A DNA stretch of 15,775 nt, taken from Actinomycetota bacterium. GTDB taxonomy: Bacteria > Actinomycetota > Thermoleophilia > Solirubrobacterales > 70-9. The position numbers and the translations under genes were made by a program. The DNA is taken from the NCBI GenBank assembly GCA_018268695.1, contig JAFDWD010000621.1, positions 1 to 15,775 on the forward strand, read 5' to 3'. Numbering within the stretch: position 1 is the first letter of the stretch; every line of letters begins with the position of its first letter. Below the pieces are notes generated by a model, which had not been told where the DNA came from, did not search any database, and worked only from the letters and a program-made list of their open reading frames with translations. Shown here piece by piece: positions 8,281 to 15,188 of this stretch.

Positions 8281-8325
8281 ACCGTTCCCCGACCGGGTAA
8301 ACCGGCCACCGTTCTTTCTTGACCT

Positions 8326-8343
8326 GACTGATCGAGATTAGTC
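8326..8343. promoter_or_regulatory. Candidate operator in the VOC / flavin monooxygenase divergent promoter
   Basis: GACTGATC-GA-GATTAGTC is an 18-bp imperfect palindrome with one mismatch between its 8-bp arms. It overlaps the -10 box of the monooxygenase gene. The shape suits a dimeric repressor, but no regulator gene is adjacent, and an imperfect palindrome this short is weak evidence. Confidence 0.3.
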
Positions 8344-8344
8344 T
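8339..8344 (+). promoter_or_regulatory. Candidate -10 box of the flavin monooxygenase gene (leaderless)
   Basis: TAGTCT ends 7 nt before the ATG at 8352 and matches TANNNT. A TTGACC at 8319-8324 resembles a -35 box, but the 14-bp spacer is shorter than usual. There is no Shine-Dalgarno, consistent with a leaderless transcript. Confidence 0.4.
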
Positions 8345-8351
8345 CGGGCGC

Positions 8352-9569
8352 ATGGCGACCACCTCACTGCGCGAGCACCCACTCCCCGGAACCGAGCCCC
8401 TTCAGCGCCTTCTCGACCAGATCGCCGAGGGCGCGTCGGAGCGGGAGCGCGACCGGGTCGCGCCCTTCGACGAGATCGGCCTGATCAAAGAGGCGCGGCT
8501 CGGCGCGATCCGCGTGCCGGTCGCCGAGGGCGGTGGCGGGGCGACGCTGCGCCAGCTCTTCGAAGTGCTGATGGCCCTCGCCGAGGCGGACTCCAACGTC
8601 GCCCACATCCTGCGCGTCCACTTCTCCTTCGTCGAGCGGCTGCTGGACGAGCCCGACCCGGCGCGGCGCGCCCGCTGGACCGCCGTCGTCAACGAGGGCA
8701 AGGTCTTCGGCAACGCGATTAGCGAGCAGAGCGCGAACGCGGTCGGCATGGGCTTCGACACCCTGCTGTCCCCGGACCCGGCCGGCGACGGCTTCCGCCT
8801 GAACGGCGAGAAGTTCTACTCGACCGGCAGCCTCTACTCCGACTACACGCAGATCTACGCCTCGACCCCCGACGAGCGGATCGCCGCGATCACGATCCCG
8901 GTCGACCGCGAGGGCGTCTCGATCCTCGACGACTGGGACGGCTTCGGCCAGCGCCTCACCGGAACCGGCACGACGCGCCTCGACGACGTGCGCGTCGAGC
9001 CCGACGAGATGGTCGATCTCGGCAATCAACAGGAGCTGACGGAGGCGCCGGGGATCCAGGGGGCATTCCTCCAGCTCTACCTTCAGGCGGTCACCGTCGG
9101 CGCCCTCCGCGCCGTGCGCAACGATGCCGTCGCCCTGGTGCGGCGCCGCCGCCGCTCCTTCAGCCACGCCGCCGACGCCAGCCCGACCGGCGACCCGCAG
9201 GTCCTCCAGGTGGTCGGCGAGATCGCCGCCGACGCCTTCGCCGCCGAGGCGATCGTCCTCGCCGCCGCCGAGCGCATCGACGCCGCGGGCGCCTCCATCA
9301 TCGACGGCAAGCCGGATCCCGACCTCGCCGAAGCCGCCCAGCTCGCCGCCGCCAAGGCCAAGGTCGCGATCGACTCGTTCGCCCCCCGCGCGGCCACCGC
9401 CCTCTTCGACGCCGGCGGCGCCTCCGCCACCCAGGCCGCCGCCAACCTCGACCGCCACTGGCGCAACATTCGCACGATCTCGACCCACAACCCGACGTTC
9501 CTCAAGGCCTCCGCCGTCGGCGACCACCTCGTCAACGGCACCCCGCCGCCGCGCAACGGCTTTTTCTAG
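8352..9569 (+). CDS. Acyl-CoA-dehydrogenase-fold flavin monooxygenase (DszC/SfnB-like)
   Basis: A 405-aa protein with the acyl-CoA dehydrogenase fold: an N-terminal helical domain (about 15-115), a central beta-barrel (about 120-225) and a C-terminal helical bundle (about 235-395). Its ending, LDRHWRNIRTISTHNP followed by KASAVGDHLVNG and GFF, is typical of the DszC/SfnB branch. Members of that branch use reduced flavin and oxygen to oxidise sulfur compounds or other small molecules rather than dehydrogenate acyl-CoA. His90 and His379 are candidates for the histidines important in DszC, but I cannot align them rigorously. A partner flavin reductase is not visible. No other sulfur-metabolism gene is nearby, so the substrate is open. 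The gene is divergent from the VOC gene and ends in a CTAG shared with the stop of the convergent ABC exporter. Confidence 0.87.
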   Translation: MATTSLREHPLPGTEPLQRLLDQIAEGASERERDRVAPFDEIGLIKEARLGAIRVPVAEGGGGATLRQLFEVLMALAEADSNVAHILRVHFSFVERLLDEPDPARRARWTAVVNEGKVFGNAISEQSANAVGMGFDTLLSPDPAGDGFRLNGEKFYSTGSLYSDYTQIYASTPDERIAAITIPVDREGVSILDDWDGFGQRLTGTGTTRLDDVRVEPDEMVDLGNQQELTEAPGIQGAFLQLYLQAVTVGALRAVRNDAVALVRRRRRSFSHAADASPTGDPQVLQVVGEIAADAFAAEAIVLAAAERIDAAGASIIDGKPDPDLAEAAQLAAAKAKVAIDSFAPRAATALFDAGGASATQAAANLDRHWRNIRTISTHNPTFLKASAVGDHLVNGTPPPRNGFF

Positions 9570-12500
9570 GCGGCGGCGCGGTCTTCGCTCAGGGCCTCGA
9601 AGGCGCGCCACATCGCGGCGTAGTGGCCGCCCTTCGCGAGGAGCTCTTGATGACTGCCGACCTCGGCGATGCGGCCGGCATCGAGGAGGACGATGCGGTC
9701 GGCGGTGCGGGCGGTCTGGAGGCGGTGGGCGATGACGATCGTGGTGCGGTCGGCGGAGAGGCGCTGCATCGCGGCGACGACGCGGGCCTCGTTGGCGAGG
9801 TCGAGGTTGGAGGTCGCCTCGTCGAGGAGGAGGATCGCGGGGTCGACCAGCTCGGCGCGGGCGAGGGCGATCAGCTGGCGCTCGCCGGCCGAGAGGGAGC
9901 GGCCGCGCTCGGCGACCTGGTGGCCGTAGCCGCCGGGCAGGGAGGCGATGAAGTCGTGGGCGCCGACCGCGCGGGCCGCCGCCTCGACCTCGGCGTCGGT
10001 CGCCTCCGGGCGGCCGTAGGCGATGTTGTCGCGGATCGAGCCGGTGAAGAGGAACGCCTCCTGCGGCACGTAGCCGAGGCGGTGGCGGTAGGCGGGCAGG
10101 TCGAGATCGCGGAGGTCGTGGCCGTCGACCGCGACACGGCCCGCGTCGGGGTCGTAGAAGCGGGCGAGGAGCTTCACCAGCGTCGACTTCCCGGCGCCCG
10201 TCTCGCCGACCAGCGCGACGGTCTCCCCCGCGGCGATCTTGAGGTCGATGTCGCGCAGCGCCTCGGGTGCCTTGGCGGCGAGGAGTTCGTCCTCGGCCGC
10301 CCCGAAGCGCACGTCGGCGGGCCCGCGCACCGCCGCGACGGCGCTCGGCGCGGCGGTCGGCTCGGGGTAGGAGAAGCTGACGCCTGCGAGCGCCACCGCC
10401 CCGGCGAGGCGTCCCGGCTCGACCGGTTCCGCGGCCGGCGGGGTGGTCGTCTCCAGCCCCATCAGCTCGTCGATCCGGGCCACCGAGATCCGCGTCTGCT
10501 GCCAGGAGTCGAACACCTGGGACAGCTGCTGGATCGGGCTGAAGAACATGTCGACGTAGAGGATGAAGGCGATCAGGACGCCGGTCGTGAGGCGCCCTTC
10601 GTGGATCATCTGCGCGCCGACGGCGAGCACGATCACGTCCGCCAGCGAAGAGAGGAACTGGACGAACGGGAAGTAGGTGGCGACCAGCCGCTGGGCGCCG
10701 ACGCGCGACTCGAGGTAGTCGTCGCCGAGGCGACGGAAGCGACGCTCGGTCTCCGCCTCGTGGACGGCGGCCTGGGCCTCGCGCACGCCGGAGAGGCTCT
10801 CCTGGAAGTCGGCGTTGACGATCGCGATCCGGTCGCGAGCCTGGTCGTAGAGGACGCCCGAGCGGCGGCGGAAGACGACCGTCGCCAAAGCCAGCGGGAT
10901 GACGACCGAGAGCGTCGCCAGGCCGAGCTCCAGATTGAGGACTAGGAGTGCGGCGCCGACCCCGAAGAAGGTGGCGAAGGCGACCAGGGCGGAGAGCAGG
11001 CCGCTCTCGATCAGCGCTTCGAACTGGTCGACGTCGGTGGTCATCCGGGTCATGATCCGGCCCGCCATCTCGCGCTCGTAGTGGTCGAGGCCGAGGCGCT
11101 GCAGTTGCGCCCAGATCCGGATCCGCAGGGACAGCATCACCCGCTGGGCGGTGCGGCCGGTGACGAAGGTCTCCCCCACCTCGTCGATCAGGTCGGCGAG
11201 CGTGACCGTGAGGAAGAGCGCCGAGGCGACGAAGAGCGCCGACTGCGAGCCGGCGGCGACGCCTTCGTCGATGCCGTTCTTGACCAGGACCGGTCCGGCG
11301 ATCGCGGCGAGCGCGTCGAGGACGACCAGCACCAGGCCGAGGAGCAGCGGCGCCCGGAACTCGCTCAGCAGCTTGCGCAGGGTGAAGCCGCGCACGTGGC
11401 GGGCCTCGCGGTCGAGGTCGACGTCGGCGCGGTCGCGGACCGGGCGCAGCTTCGCCACCTGGGTGAGCAGTTGCGGCGTCGGGGCCAGGCTTTTGCCCAT
11501 CGCCCCGCCCCGCACCCCGCCCGGTTTGCCGAGGCCGCCGCCGAGGTTCGCGGTGCCGAGGCCGGCCGCGCCGAAGCGGGCCGCCGCCGCGTTGGAGCCG
11601 CTCCCGGACGACGCGCTCGACTCACCGCGCCAAGCCGACGCCGTGGTCCCGCCGGCCCGCGCGCTCAGCGCCTCGACCCGACCCTCGACCGCCTCGGCGA
11701 CGTCCTCGTCGAGCCCGGTCAGCAGGCCGCGATAGACGGCGGAGCGCTCGGCCAGCTCCTCGTGGGTGCCTTCGTCGACGATCCGCCCCTCGTCGAGGAC
11801 GACGACGCGGTCGGCGAGATGAAGGGTCGAGCGGCGATGGGCGACGAGCAGCGTCGTCCGCCCGGCGAGCACCGTGCGCAGGCCCTCGTTGATCGCCTCC
11901 TCGGTGCGCGCGTCGACGGCGCTGGTCGCGTCGTCGAGGATCAGGATCCGTGGGTCCTGGAGGACGGCGCGGGCGAGCGCGATCCGCTGGCGCTGGCCGC
12001 CGGAGAGGGTCAGGCCGCGCTCGCCGACGACCGAGTCGTAGCCGCGCGGAAGGCGCTCGATGAAGCCGTGGGCCTGGGCGACGCGCGCGGCGGCCTCGAT
12101 CTCGGCGTCGCTTGCGCCCGGCCGACCGTAGGCGATGTTCGCCCGCACCGAGTCGCTGAAGAGGAACGCCTCCTCGAAGACGACGCCGACCTGGGAGCGG
12201 AGGCTCCGCAGCGTCACCCCGCGCACGTCGTGGCCGTCGACCAGCACCGCCCCGCGGTCGGGCTCGTAGAAGCGGGAGACCAGCAGCGTCGCGGTCGACT
12301 TGCCGCTGCCGCTCGGGCCGACGATCGCCACCCGCTCCCCCGCCTTCACCCGCAGGTCGAAGCCGGCGAGCACCTCGAGCCGCTCGCCGTAGCCGAAGTG
12401 GACGTCGTCGAAGTCGATCGCGCCCTCCAGCCGGCCGAGCTCGACCGCGTCGGGCGCGTCGGCCACCGCCGGCTCGAGGTCCAGCAGCTGGAAGATCCGC

Positions 12501-13423
12501 TCGACGCCGGCGCGCGCCTGCTGGCCGATCGCCATCAGCCCGGCGAGCTGGCGCGTCGGCGAGACGAGCTGGCCGACATAGGTGGTGAAGGCGAGGAAGG
12601 TGCCGAGGCTGATCTCCCCGTGCAGCGCCAGCCAACCGCCGAAGGCGAGGATCGCGACCTGGCCGAGGGAGGGGATCGCCTGCAGCAGCGGCTGGAAGCG
12701 GGAGGTGAGGCGGACGGCGCGCATCTGTGAGCCGTAGAGGTCCTCGGAGGCGGCCGCGACCCGCTCGAGCTCGCGCCGTTCCTGGCCGAAGGCCTTCACC
12801 ACGCGCACCCCACCGACGGCCTCGTCGACGATCCCGATCACCTCGCCTTCGCGCTGCTGGGCGTCCCAGGTGGCGGGGAAGATGCGCGTCCGCATCCGGT
12901 AGCTGACCGCGATCAGGGCGGGCGCGATGATCAGGCTGACCAGCGCCAGCGGCGGCGAGAGCCACAGCATCACGCCGAGCGACAGCAGCATCAGGAGGAG
13001 GTTGCCGCTCATCATCGGGATGAACATCAGGAGGCCCTGGACCAGCGTGGTGTCGGAGCTGGCGCGGGCGACGAGCTGGCCGGTCGGCATCCCGTCGAGA
13101 GCGGCGAAGTCCATCTTCTGGAGGTGCGCCTGCATCTCGTTGCGGAGGTCGTACTGGACCTCGAGCGCGACCTTGCCGCCGCGGTAGCGACGCAGGTGGG
13201 CGGCGAGGAAGGCGCCGGCCGCGACGATGACGAGGGCGATCAGCCAGGGCCAGAGCGATTCGGAGCGTTCGACGATGACGCCGTCGACGATCTGGCGCTC
13301 GAGCAGCGGCGCGCCGGCCTGGCAGGCGGCACCGAGGACGGCGGCGGCGAAGGAGACCGCGACGTCGCGGCGGTGGCGGAGGACGTAGCCGAGCAGGCGG
13401 CGCAGCCAACCCTGCTCGGTCAA
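9566..13423 (-). CDS. Fused heterodimer-type ABC exporter (TMD-NBD-TMD-NBD)
   Basis: A 1285-aa multidrug or lipid-type exporter that joins two half-transporters in one chain in the cytoplasmic membrane. TMD1 spans about 15-310. NBD1 (about 335-570) has Walker A GPSGSGKS (Lys375), signature LSGGQ (473-477), Walker B ILILDD with Asp498 in place of the catalytic Glu, a Q-loop with Glu (VFEEAF, 416-421), and His529. A Gly/Ala/Ser-rich linker follows (about 585-650). TMD2 spans about 685-985. NBD2 (about 1005-1275) has Walker A GETGAGKS (Lys1079), Q1121, signature LSAGE (1177-1181), Walker B with Glu1202, and His1233. One ATP site is therefore consensus and one degenerate, as in heterodimeric exporters such as TM287/288. 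The start is a TTG overlapping the MarR stop (TTGA, 13420-13423), with GGGGAA six bases upstream. The transported substrate is unknown. Confidence 0.93.
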   Translation of the reverse strand: MTEQGWLRRLLGYVLRHRRDVAVSFAAAVLGAACQAGAPLLERQIVDGVIVERSESLWPWLIALVIVAAGAFLAAHLRRYRGGKVALEVQYDLRNEMQAHLQKMDFAALDGMPTGQLVARASSDTTLVQGLLMFIPMMSGNLLLMLLSLGVMLWLSPPLALVSLIIAPALIAVSYRMRTRIFPATWDAQQREGEVIGIVDEAVGGVRVVKAFGQERRELERVAAASEDLYGSQMRAVRLTSRFQPLLQAIPSLGQVAILAFGGWLALHGEISLGTFLAFTTYVGQLVSPTRQLAGLMAIGQQARAGVERIFQLLDLEPAVADAPDAVELGRLEGAIDFDDVHFGYGERLEVLAGFDLRVKAGERVAIVGPSGSGKSTATLLVSRFYEPDRGAVLVDGHDVRGVTLRSLRSQVGVVFEEAFLFSDSVRANIAYGRPGASDAEIEAAARVAQAHGFIERLPRGYDSVVGERGLTLSGGQRQRIALARAVLQDPRILILDDATSAVDARTEEAINEGLRTVLAGRTTLLVAHRRSTLHLADRVVVLDEGRIVDEGTHEELAERSAVYRGLLTGLDEDVAEAVEGRVEALSARAGGTTASAWRGESSASSGSGSNAAAARFGAAGLGTANLGGGLGKPGGVRGGAMGKSLAPTPQLLTQVAKLRPVRDRADVDLDREARHVRGFTLRKLLSEFRAPLLLGLVLVVLDALAAIAGPVLVKNGIDEGVAAGSQSALFVASALFLTVTLADLIDEVGETFVTGRTAQRVMLSLRIRIWAQLQRLGLDHYEREMAGRIMTRMTTDVDQFEALIESGLLSALVAFATFFGVGAALLVLNLELGLATLSVVIPLALATVVFRRRSGVLYDQARDRIAIVNADFQESLSGVREAQAAVHEAETERRFRRLGDDYLESRVGAQRLVATYFPFVQFLSSLADVIVLAVGAQMIHEGRLTTGVLIAFILYVDMFFSPIQQLSQVFDSWQQTRISVARIDELMGLETTTPPAAEPVEPGRLAGAVALAGVSFSYPEPTAAPSAVAAVRGPADVRFGAAEDELLAAKAPEALRDIDLKIAAGETVALVGETGAGKSTLVKLLARFYDPDAGRVAVDGHDLRDLDLPAYRHRLGYVPQEAFLFTGSIRDNIAYGRPEATDAEVEAAARAVGAHDFIASLPGGYGHQVAERGRSLSAGERQLIALARAELVDPAILLLDEATSNLDLANEARVVAAMQRLSADRTTIVIAHRLQTARTADRIVLLDAGRIAEVGSHQELLAKGGHYAAMWRAFEALSEDRAAA

Positions 13424-13887
13424 CTCTGCTTCCCCGCGGCGCGCCCGGCCTTCCGCGCGGCGAGCCGTTCGTCGGCGACCTCGTCGAGCGCGTCGCCGAG
13501 CTGGGCGAGCGCGGCGATCACCGCGTCGGGGTCGGCGGTGCGCGAGCAGAGATCGTCGAGGCGGCCCAGCATCTCCTCCTCGACCGTGGCGAGCGCCAAC
13601 CTCCCGGACGGCGTCAGCGCCAGCGTCGTCGCGCGGCCGTCGTCGGCGGCCTCCTCCCGCGACAACAGCCCGCGCTTGGTCAGCGACTCGACCGCGGCGC
13701 TGACCGTCGGCTTGCCGAGCGCCAGCCGCGCCGCCACCCGCGAGGCCCGCTCGTCACCGTCGGCGACCGCGGCGAGGACCCGGTAGTGGGCGAGGTTGAG
13801 GCCACCCGAGGAACGTTCGAGCTGCCGCGCCATCCGCGCCAGCGCGCGAAGCGCCTGCCTGCGATTTTCGTTCGACCGTCGAACCAT
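13420..13887 (-). CDS. MarR-family transcriptional regulator
   Basis: A 155-aa winged-helix regulator. The core runs from GLNLAHYRVLAAV (29-41), through the HTH ASRVAARLALGKPTVSAAVESLTKRGLL (48-75), to the wing DGRATTLALTPSGR (83-96). Flanking helices form the dimer interface, and the C-terminus is a basic tail (ARKAGRAAGKQS). MarR proteins usually repress their own operon and release DNA on binding small aromatic or antibiotic-like ligands. Its stop overlaps the TTG start of the ABC exporter by 4 bp, so regulator and exporter are one translationally coupled operon. Two GTTCG-N5-CGAAC sites bracket the predicted -10 box. The ATG at 13887 lacks a Shine-Dalgarno, but TAGGCT lies 9 nt upstream, suggesting a leaderless message. 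Confidence 0.93.
   Translation of the reverse strand: MVRRSNENRRQALRALARMARQLERSSGGLNLAHYRVLAAVADGDERASRVAARLALGKPTVSAAVESLTKRGLLSREEAADDGRATTLALTPSGRLALATVEEEMLGRLDDLCSRTADPDAVIAALAQLGDALDEVADERLAARKAGRAAGKQS
13870..13884. promoter_or_regulatory. Candidate MarR operator 1 (start-codon proximal)
   Basis: GTTCGAC-C-GTCGAAC is a perfect palindrome with 7-bp arms around one central base. It begins directly after the MarR ATG and overlaps codons 2-6. Together with the copy at 13912-13926 it defines GTTCG-N5-CGAAC. Its position would let a bound dimer block a leaderless transcript at its start. Confidence 0.55.
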
Positions 13888-13896
13888 CTGTGAGCC

Positions 13897-13902
13897 AGCC
13901 TA
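13897..13902 (-). promoter_or_regulatory. Candidate -10 box of the marR-exporter operon (leaderless)
   Basis: The minus strand reads TAGGCT, 9 nt before the ATG at 13887, in the TANNNT pattern. It lies between the two GTTCG-N5-CGAAC sites. The hexamer at 17-bp spacing upstream (TTCGGC) falls inside the distal site and is a poor -35 match, so activity may depend mainly on the -10 box. Confidence 0.4.
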
Positions 13903-13911
13903 GCAACACTG

Positions 13912-13926
13912 GTTCGTCGGCCGAAC
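13912..13926. promoter_or_regulatory. Candidate MarR operator 2 (distal)
   Basis: GTTCG-TCGGC-CGAAC repeats the outer 5-bp arms of the site at 13870-13884 with a different centre. Centre-to-centre distance is 42 bp, about four helical turns, so two dimers would bind the same DNA face. It overlaps the expected -35 region of the marR promoter. Confidence 0.5.
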
Positions 13927-13938
13927 TAGTTGTGGGGA

Positions 13939-14442
13939 TCAGGCTCCGGGCGCCGGCACCGCCTCCACCCCGCGCTCGCCGAGCTTGCGATCGAAGTCGA
14001 CGAGTTCCTGCGTGTCGACGTAGAAGTCGTGCTGCTCGACCACCTTGAACCAACGGGTCCGCAGCACCAGGACGGTCGAATTCTCGTAGAGCCGGGTGCC
14101 GTCCGGCGCGTCCGCGTGGTCGTCGAAGCGCACCCACATGGTCAGCGCCCAGAGCGGCCCGCTGGTCGCCATCCCCTTGATCTCGCCCTGGATGCCGGCG
14201 GCGGTGAAGTTCCGCAGGAAGGCGTCCATCCCGTCCTTGCCGACCCAGTCGCCCCGCCACCGGTGCGGACCGTCGTGGAAGTGGAGGACGAAATCGTCGG
14301 CGTAGTTGTCGAGCAGCGCCCGATGGTCCCCGGCGTTCAGCTGCTTCACCGACGGGGCGAATTTGAGGAGCAGGAGGCGCGGCAGCGCGGCACGGGCGGC
14401 GAGGGCGAGCGCGGCGCCGAACAGCGCATTGCGAAGCTTCAT
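13939..14442 (-). CDS. SnoaL/NTF2-like protein with N-terminal membrane anchor
   Basis: A 167-aa protein. Residues 1-28 are a hydrophobic, Arg-punctuated segment (MKLRNALFGAALALAARAAL) that looks like a signal anchor. Residues 32-150 match the NTF2/SnoaL alpha-beta cone: an initial helix (VKQLNAGDHRALLDNYADDFVLHF), a strand-loop with GPHRWRGDWVGKDGMDAFLRNF, and the strand NSTVLVLRTRWFKVVEQHDFYVD near the end. The family includes enzymes, polyketide cyclases and small-molecule-binding proteins, so no reaction is assigned. The ATG at 14442 has a good AAAGGA six bases upstream. It follows the TetR gene by 69 bp on the same strand and could be co-transcribed with it. Its stop lies just beyond the distal MarR operator candidate. 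Confidence 0.8.
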   Translation of the reverse strand: MKLRNALFGAALALAARAALPRLLLLKFAPSVKQLNAGDHRALLDNYADDFVLHFHDGPHRWRGDWVGKDGMDAFLRNFTAAGIQGEIKGMATSGPLWALTMWVRFDDHADAPDGTRLYENSTVLVLRTRWFKVVEQHDFYVDTQELVDFDRKLGERGVEAVPAPGA

Positions 14443-14448
14443 CTCGTT

Positions 14449-14454
14449 TCCTTT
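14449..14454 (-). promoter_or_regulatory. Ribosome binding site of the SnoaL-like gene
   Basis: The minus strand reads AAAGGA, six bases before the ATG at 14442, within a purine run that also contains a second AAGGA. It supports this start. Confidence 0.6.
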
Positions 14455-14511
14455 CCTTGCGTGTTCCTAGGCTGGCACATACCCGAGGGACGCTCGGCAC
14501 ACGTCGCGCGT

Positions 14512-15141
14512 TCAGGATCTCTTGCCGAGCGCCGCGCCCCAGCCGCTCCAGAGGGCGCCGAAGGCGTTGGCGACGACGCGCTCGCGCGGGACCTCGGGGT
14601 GATCGACCCACCAGAGGGCGAGGCCCTGGAGGACGCCGCGGAGGACGACCCAGGTCATCTCGAGGTCGGGGCCGGTCGCGGCGAGTGACGTGCCGGCCGG
14701 GCTGTCGAGCAGCGGCCGCAGGACGAGGCCGCGGCTGCGCTCGGTGGCCGCGCGGTGGACGGCGGCGGCGTCGGCGTTGGTCGGCTCGCGGAAGAGGACG
14801 CGGGCGGCGTCGGGGTTCGCTTCGACGTAGGCGAACCAGGCGTCGAAGGAGGCCCCGACCGACTCGGCCGAGAGCTCGGCGACCGGGAACCGCGCCCAGA
14901 TCGCGCGCAGGTTGGCGAAGTGCGAGTCGAGTACCGCCTCGTACAGCGCCAGCTTCGAGGCGAAGTGGTCGTAGACGACCGGCGGCGACACCCCGGCGGC
15001 CTTCGCGATCGTGTCGACCGGCGCGTCGGCGTACCCGCGTTCGGCGAACAGGCCGGTGGCCGCGGCCAGGATCCGCTCGCGTCGCTCCGCGGCGCTGAGT
15101 CGTCGACGCGGCCGTGCGCCGCTGTTCTGCTTCGCAGTCAT
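14512..15141 (-). CDS. TetR/AcrR-family transcriptional regulator
   Basis: A 209-aa one-domain-plus-ligand-pocket repressor. A basic N-terminal arm (RPRRRLSAAERRERIL) leads into the TetR HTH: ILAAATGLFAERGYADAPVDTIAKAAGVSPPVVYDHFASKLALYEAVL (residues 24-71). The HTH core VDTIAKAAGVSPPVVYDHF matches the family well. The remaining helices form the ligand-binding and dimerisation domain, including LRGVLQGLALWWVDHPEV near the C-terminus, which is typical of this branch. The ATG at 15141 lies 3 bases from a perfect 26-bp palindrome that it shares with the divergent CrtA-like gene. A TAGGTT -10 box six bases upstream suggests a leaderless transcript. Autoregulation and control of the divergent gene are the natural inference. 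The inducer is unknown. Confidence 0.93.
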   Translation of the reverse strand: MTAKQNSGARPRRRLSAAERRERILAAATGLFAERGYADAPVDTIAKAAGVSPPVVYDHFASKLALYEAVLDSHFANLRAIWARFPVAELSAESVGASFDAWFAYVEANPDAARVLFREPTNADAAAVHRAATERSRGLVLRPLLDSPAGTSLAATGPDLEMTWVVLRGVLQGLALWWVDHPEVPRERVVANAFGALWSGWGAALGKRS

Positions 15142-15144
15142 GGT

Positions 15145-15170
15145 GCTAACCTAGTGCTCACTAGGTTAGC
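15145..15170. promoter_or_regulatory. Perfect palindromic TetR operator with a -10 box in each arm
   Basis: GCTAACCTAGTG (15145-15156) and CACTAGGTTAGC (15159-15170) are perfect 12-bp arms around a CT centre. The site lies in the 47-bp gap between the divergent TetR and CrtA-like genes. Each arm, read outward, carries TAGGTT: complement of 15148-15153 for the TetR gene and 15162-15167 for the CrtA-like gene. One bound repressor would cover both promoters. The size and symmetry are typical of TetR operators. Confidence 0.85.
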
Positions 15171-15173
15171 TAC

Positions 15174-15181
15174 GGAGGAGG
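15174..15181 (+). promoter_or_regulatory. Ribosome binding site of the CrtA-like gene
   Basis: GGAGGAGG lies seven bases before the GTG at 15189 and decides that start. Transcription from TAGGTT at 15162-15167 would begin near 15174, so the leader would consist of little more than this site. Confidence 0.75.
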
Positions 15182-15188
15182 ACGGCCA

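Noticed and set aside
8364..9611. Minus-strand open frame of 415 codons opposite the flavin monooxygenase
   Set aside because: The translation is Gly/Val/Asp/Glu-rich without domains; the plus frame matches a known family end to end.
11081..12730. Long plus-strand open frame opposite the ABC exporter (also 9623-10945 on plus and 11622-13409 on minus in another frame)
   Set aside because: Low-complexity Arg/Ala/Gly/Asp-rich translations without motifs; the exporter frame contains every ABC motif in order.
14466..14476. CTAGGCTGGC on the plus strand also occurs in the marR promoter on the minus strand
   Set aside because: A 10-base match in opposite genomic orientation, without a gene on the plus strand to serve; probably chance.
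14483..14497. CCGAG / CTCGG hairpin between the TetR and SnoaL-like genes
   Set aside because: Five pairs with a 5-nt loop and no T-run; too weak to call a terminator.
13754..14611. Minus-strand 285-codon frame spanning MarR, the SnoaL-like gene and part of TetR
   Set aside because: It crosses three well-supported genes in a different frame and has a low-complexity Arg-rich translation.
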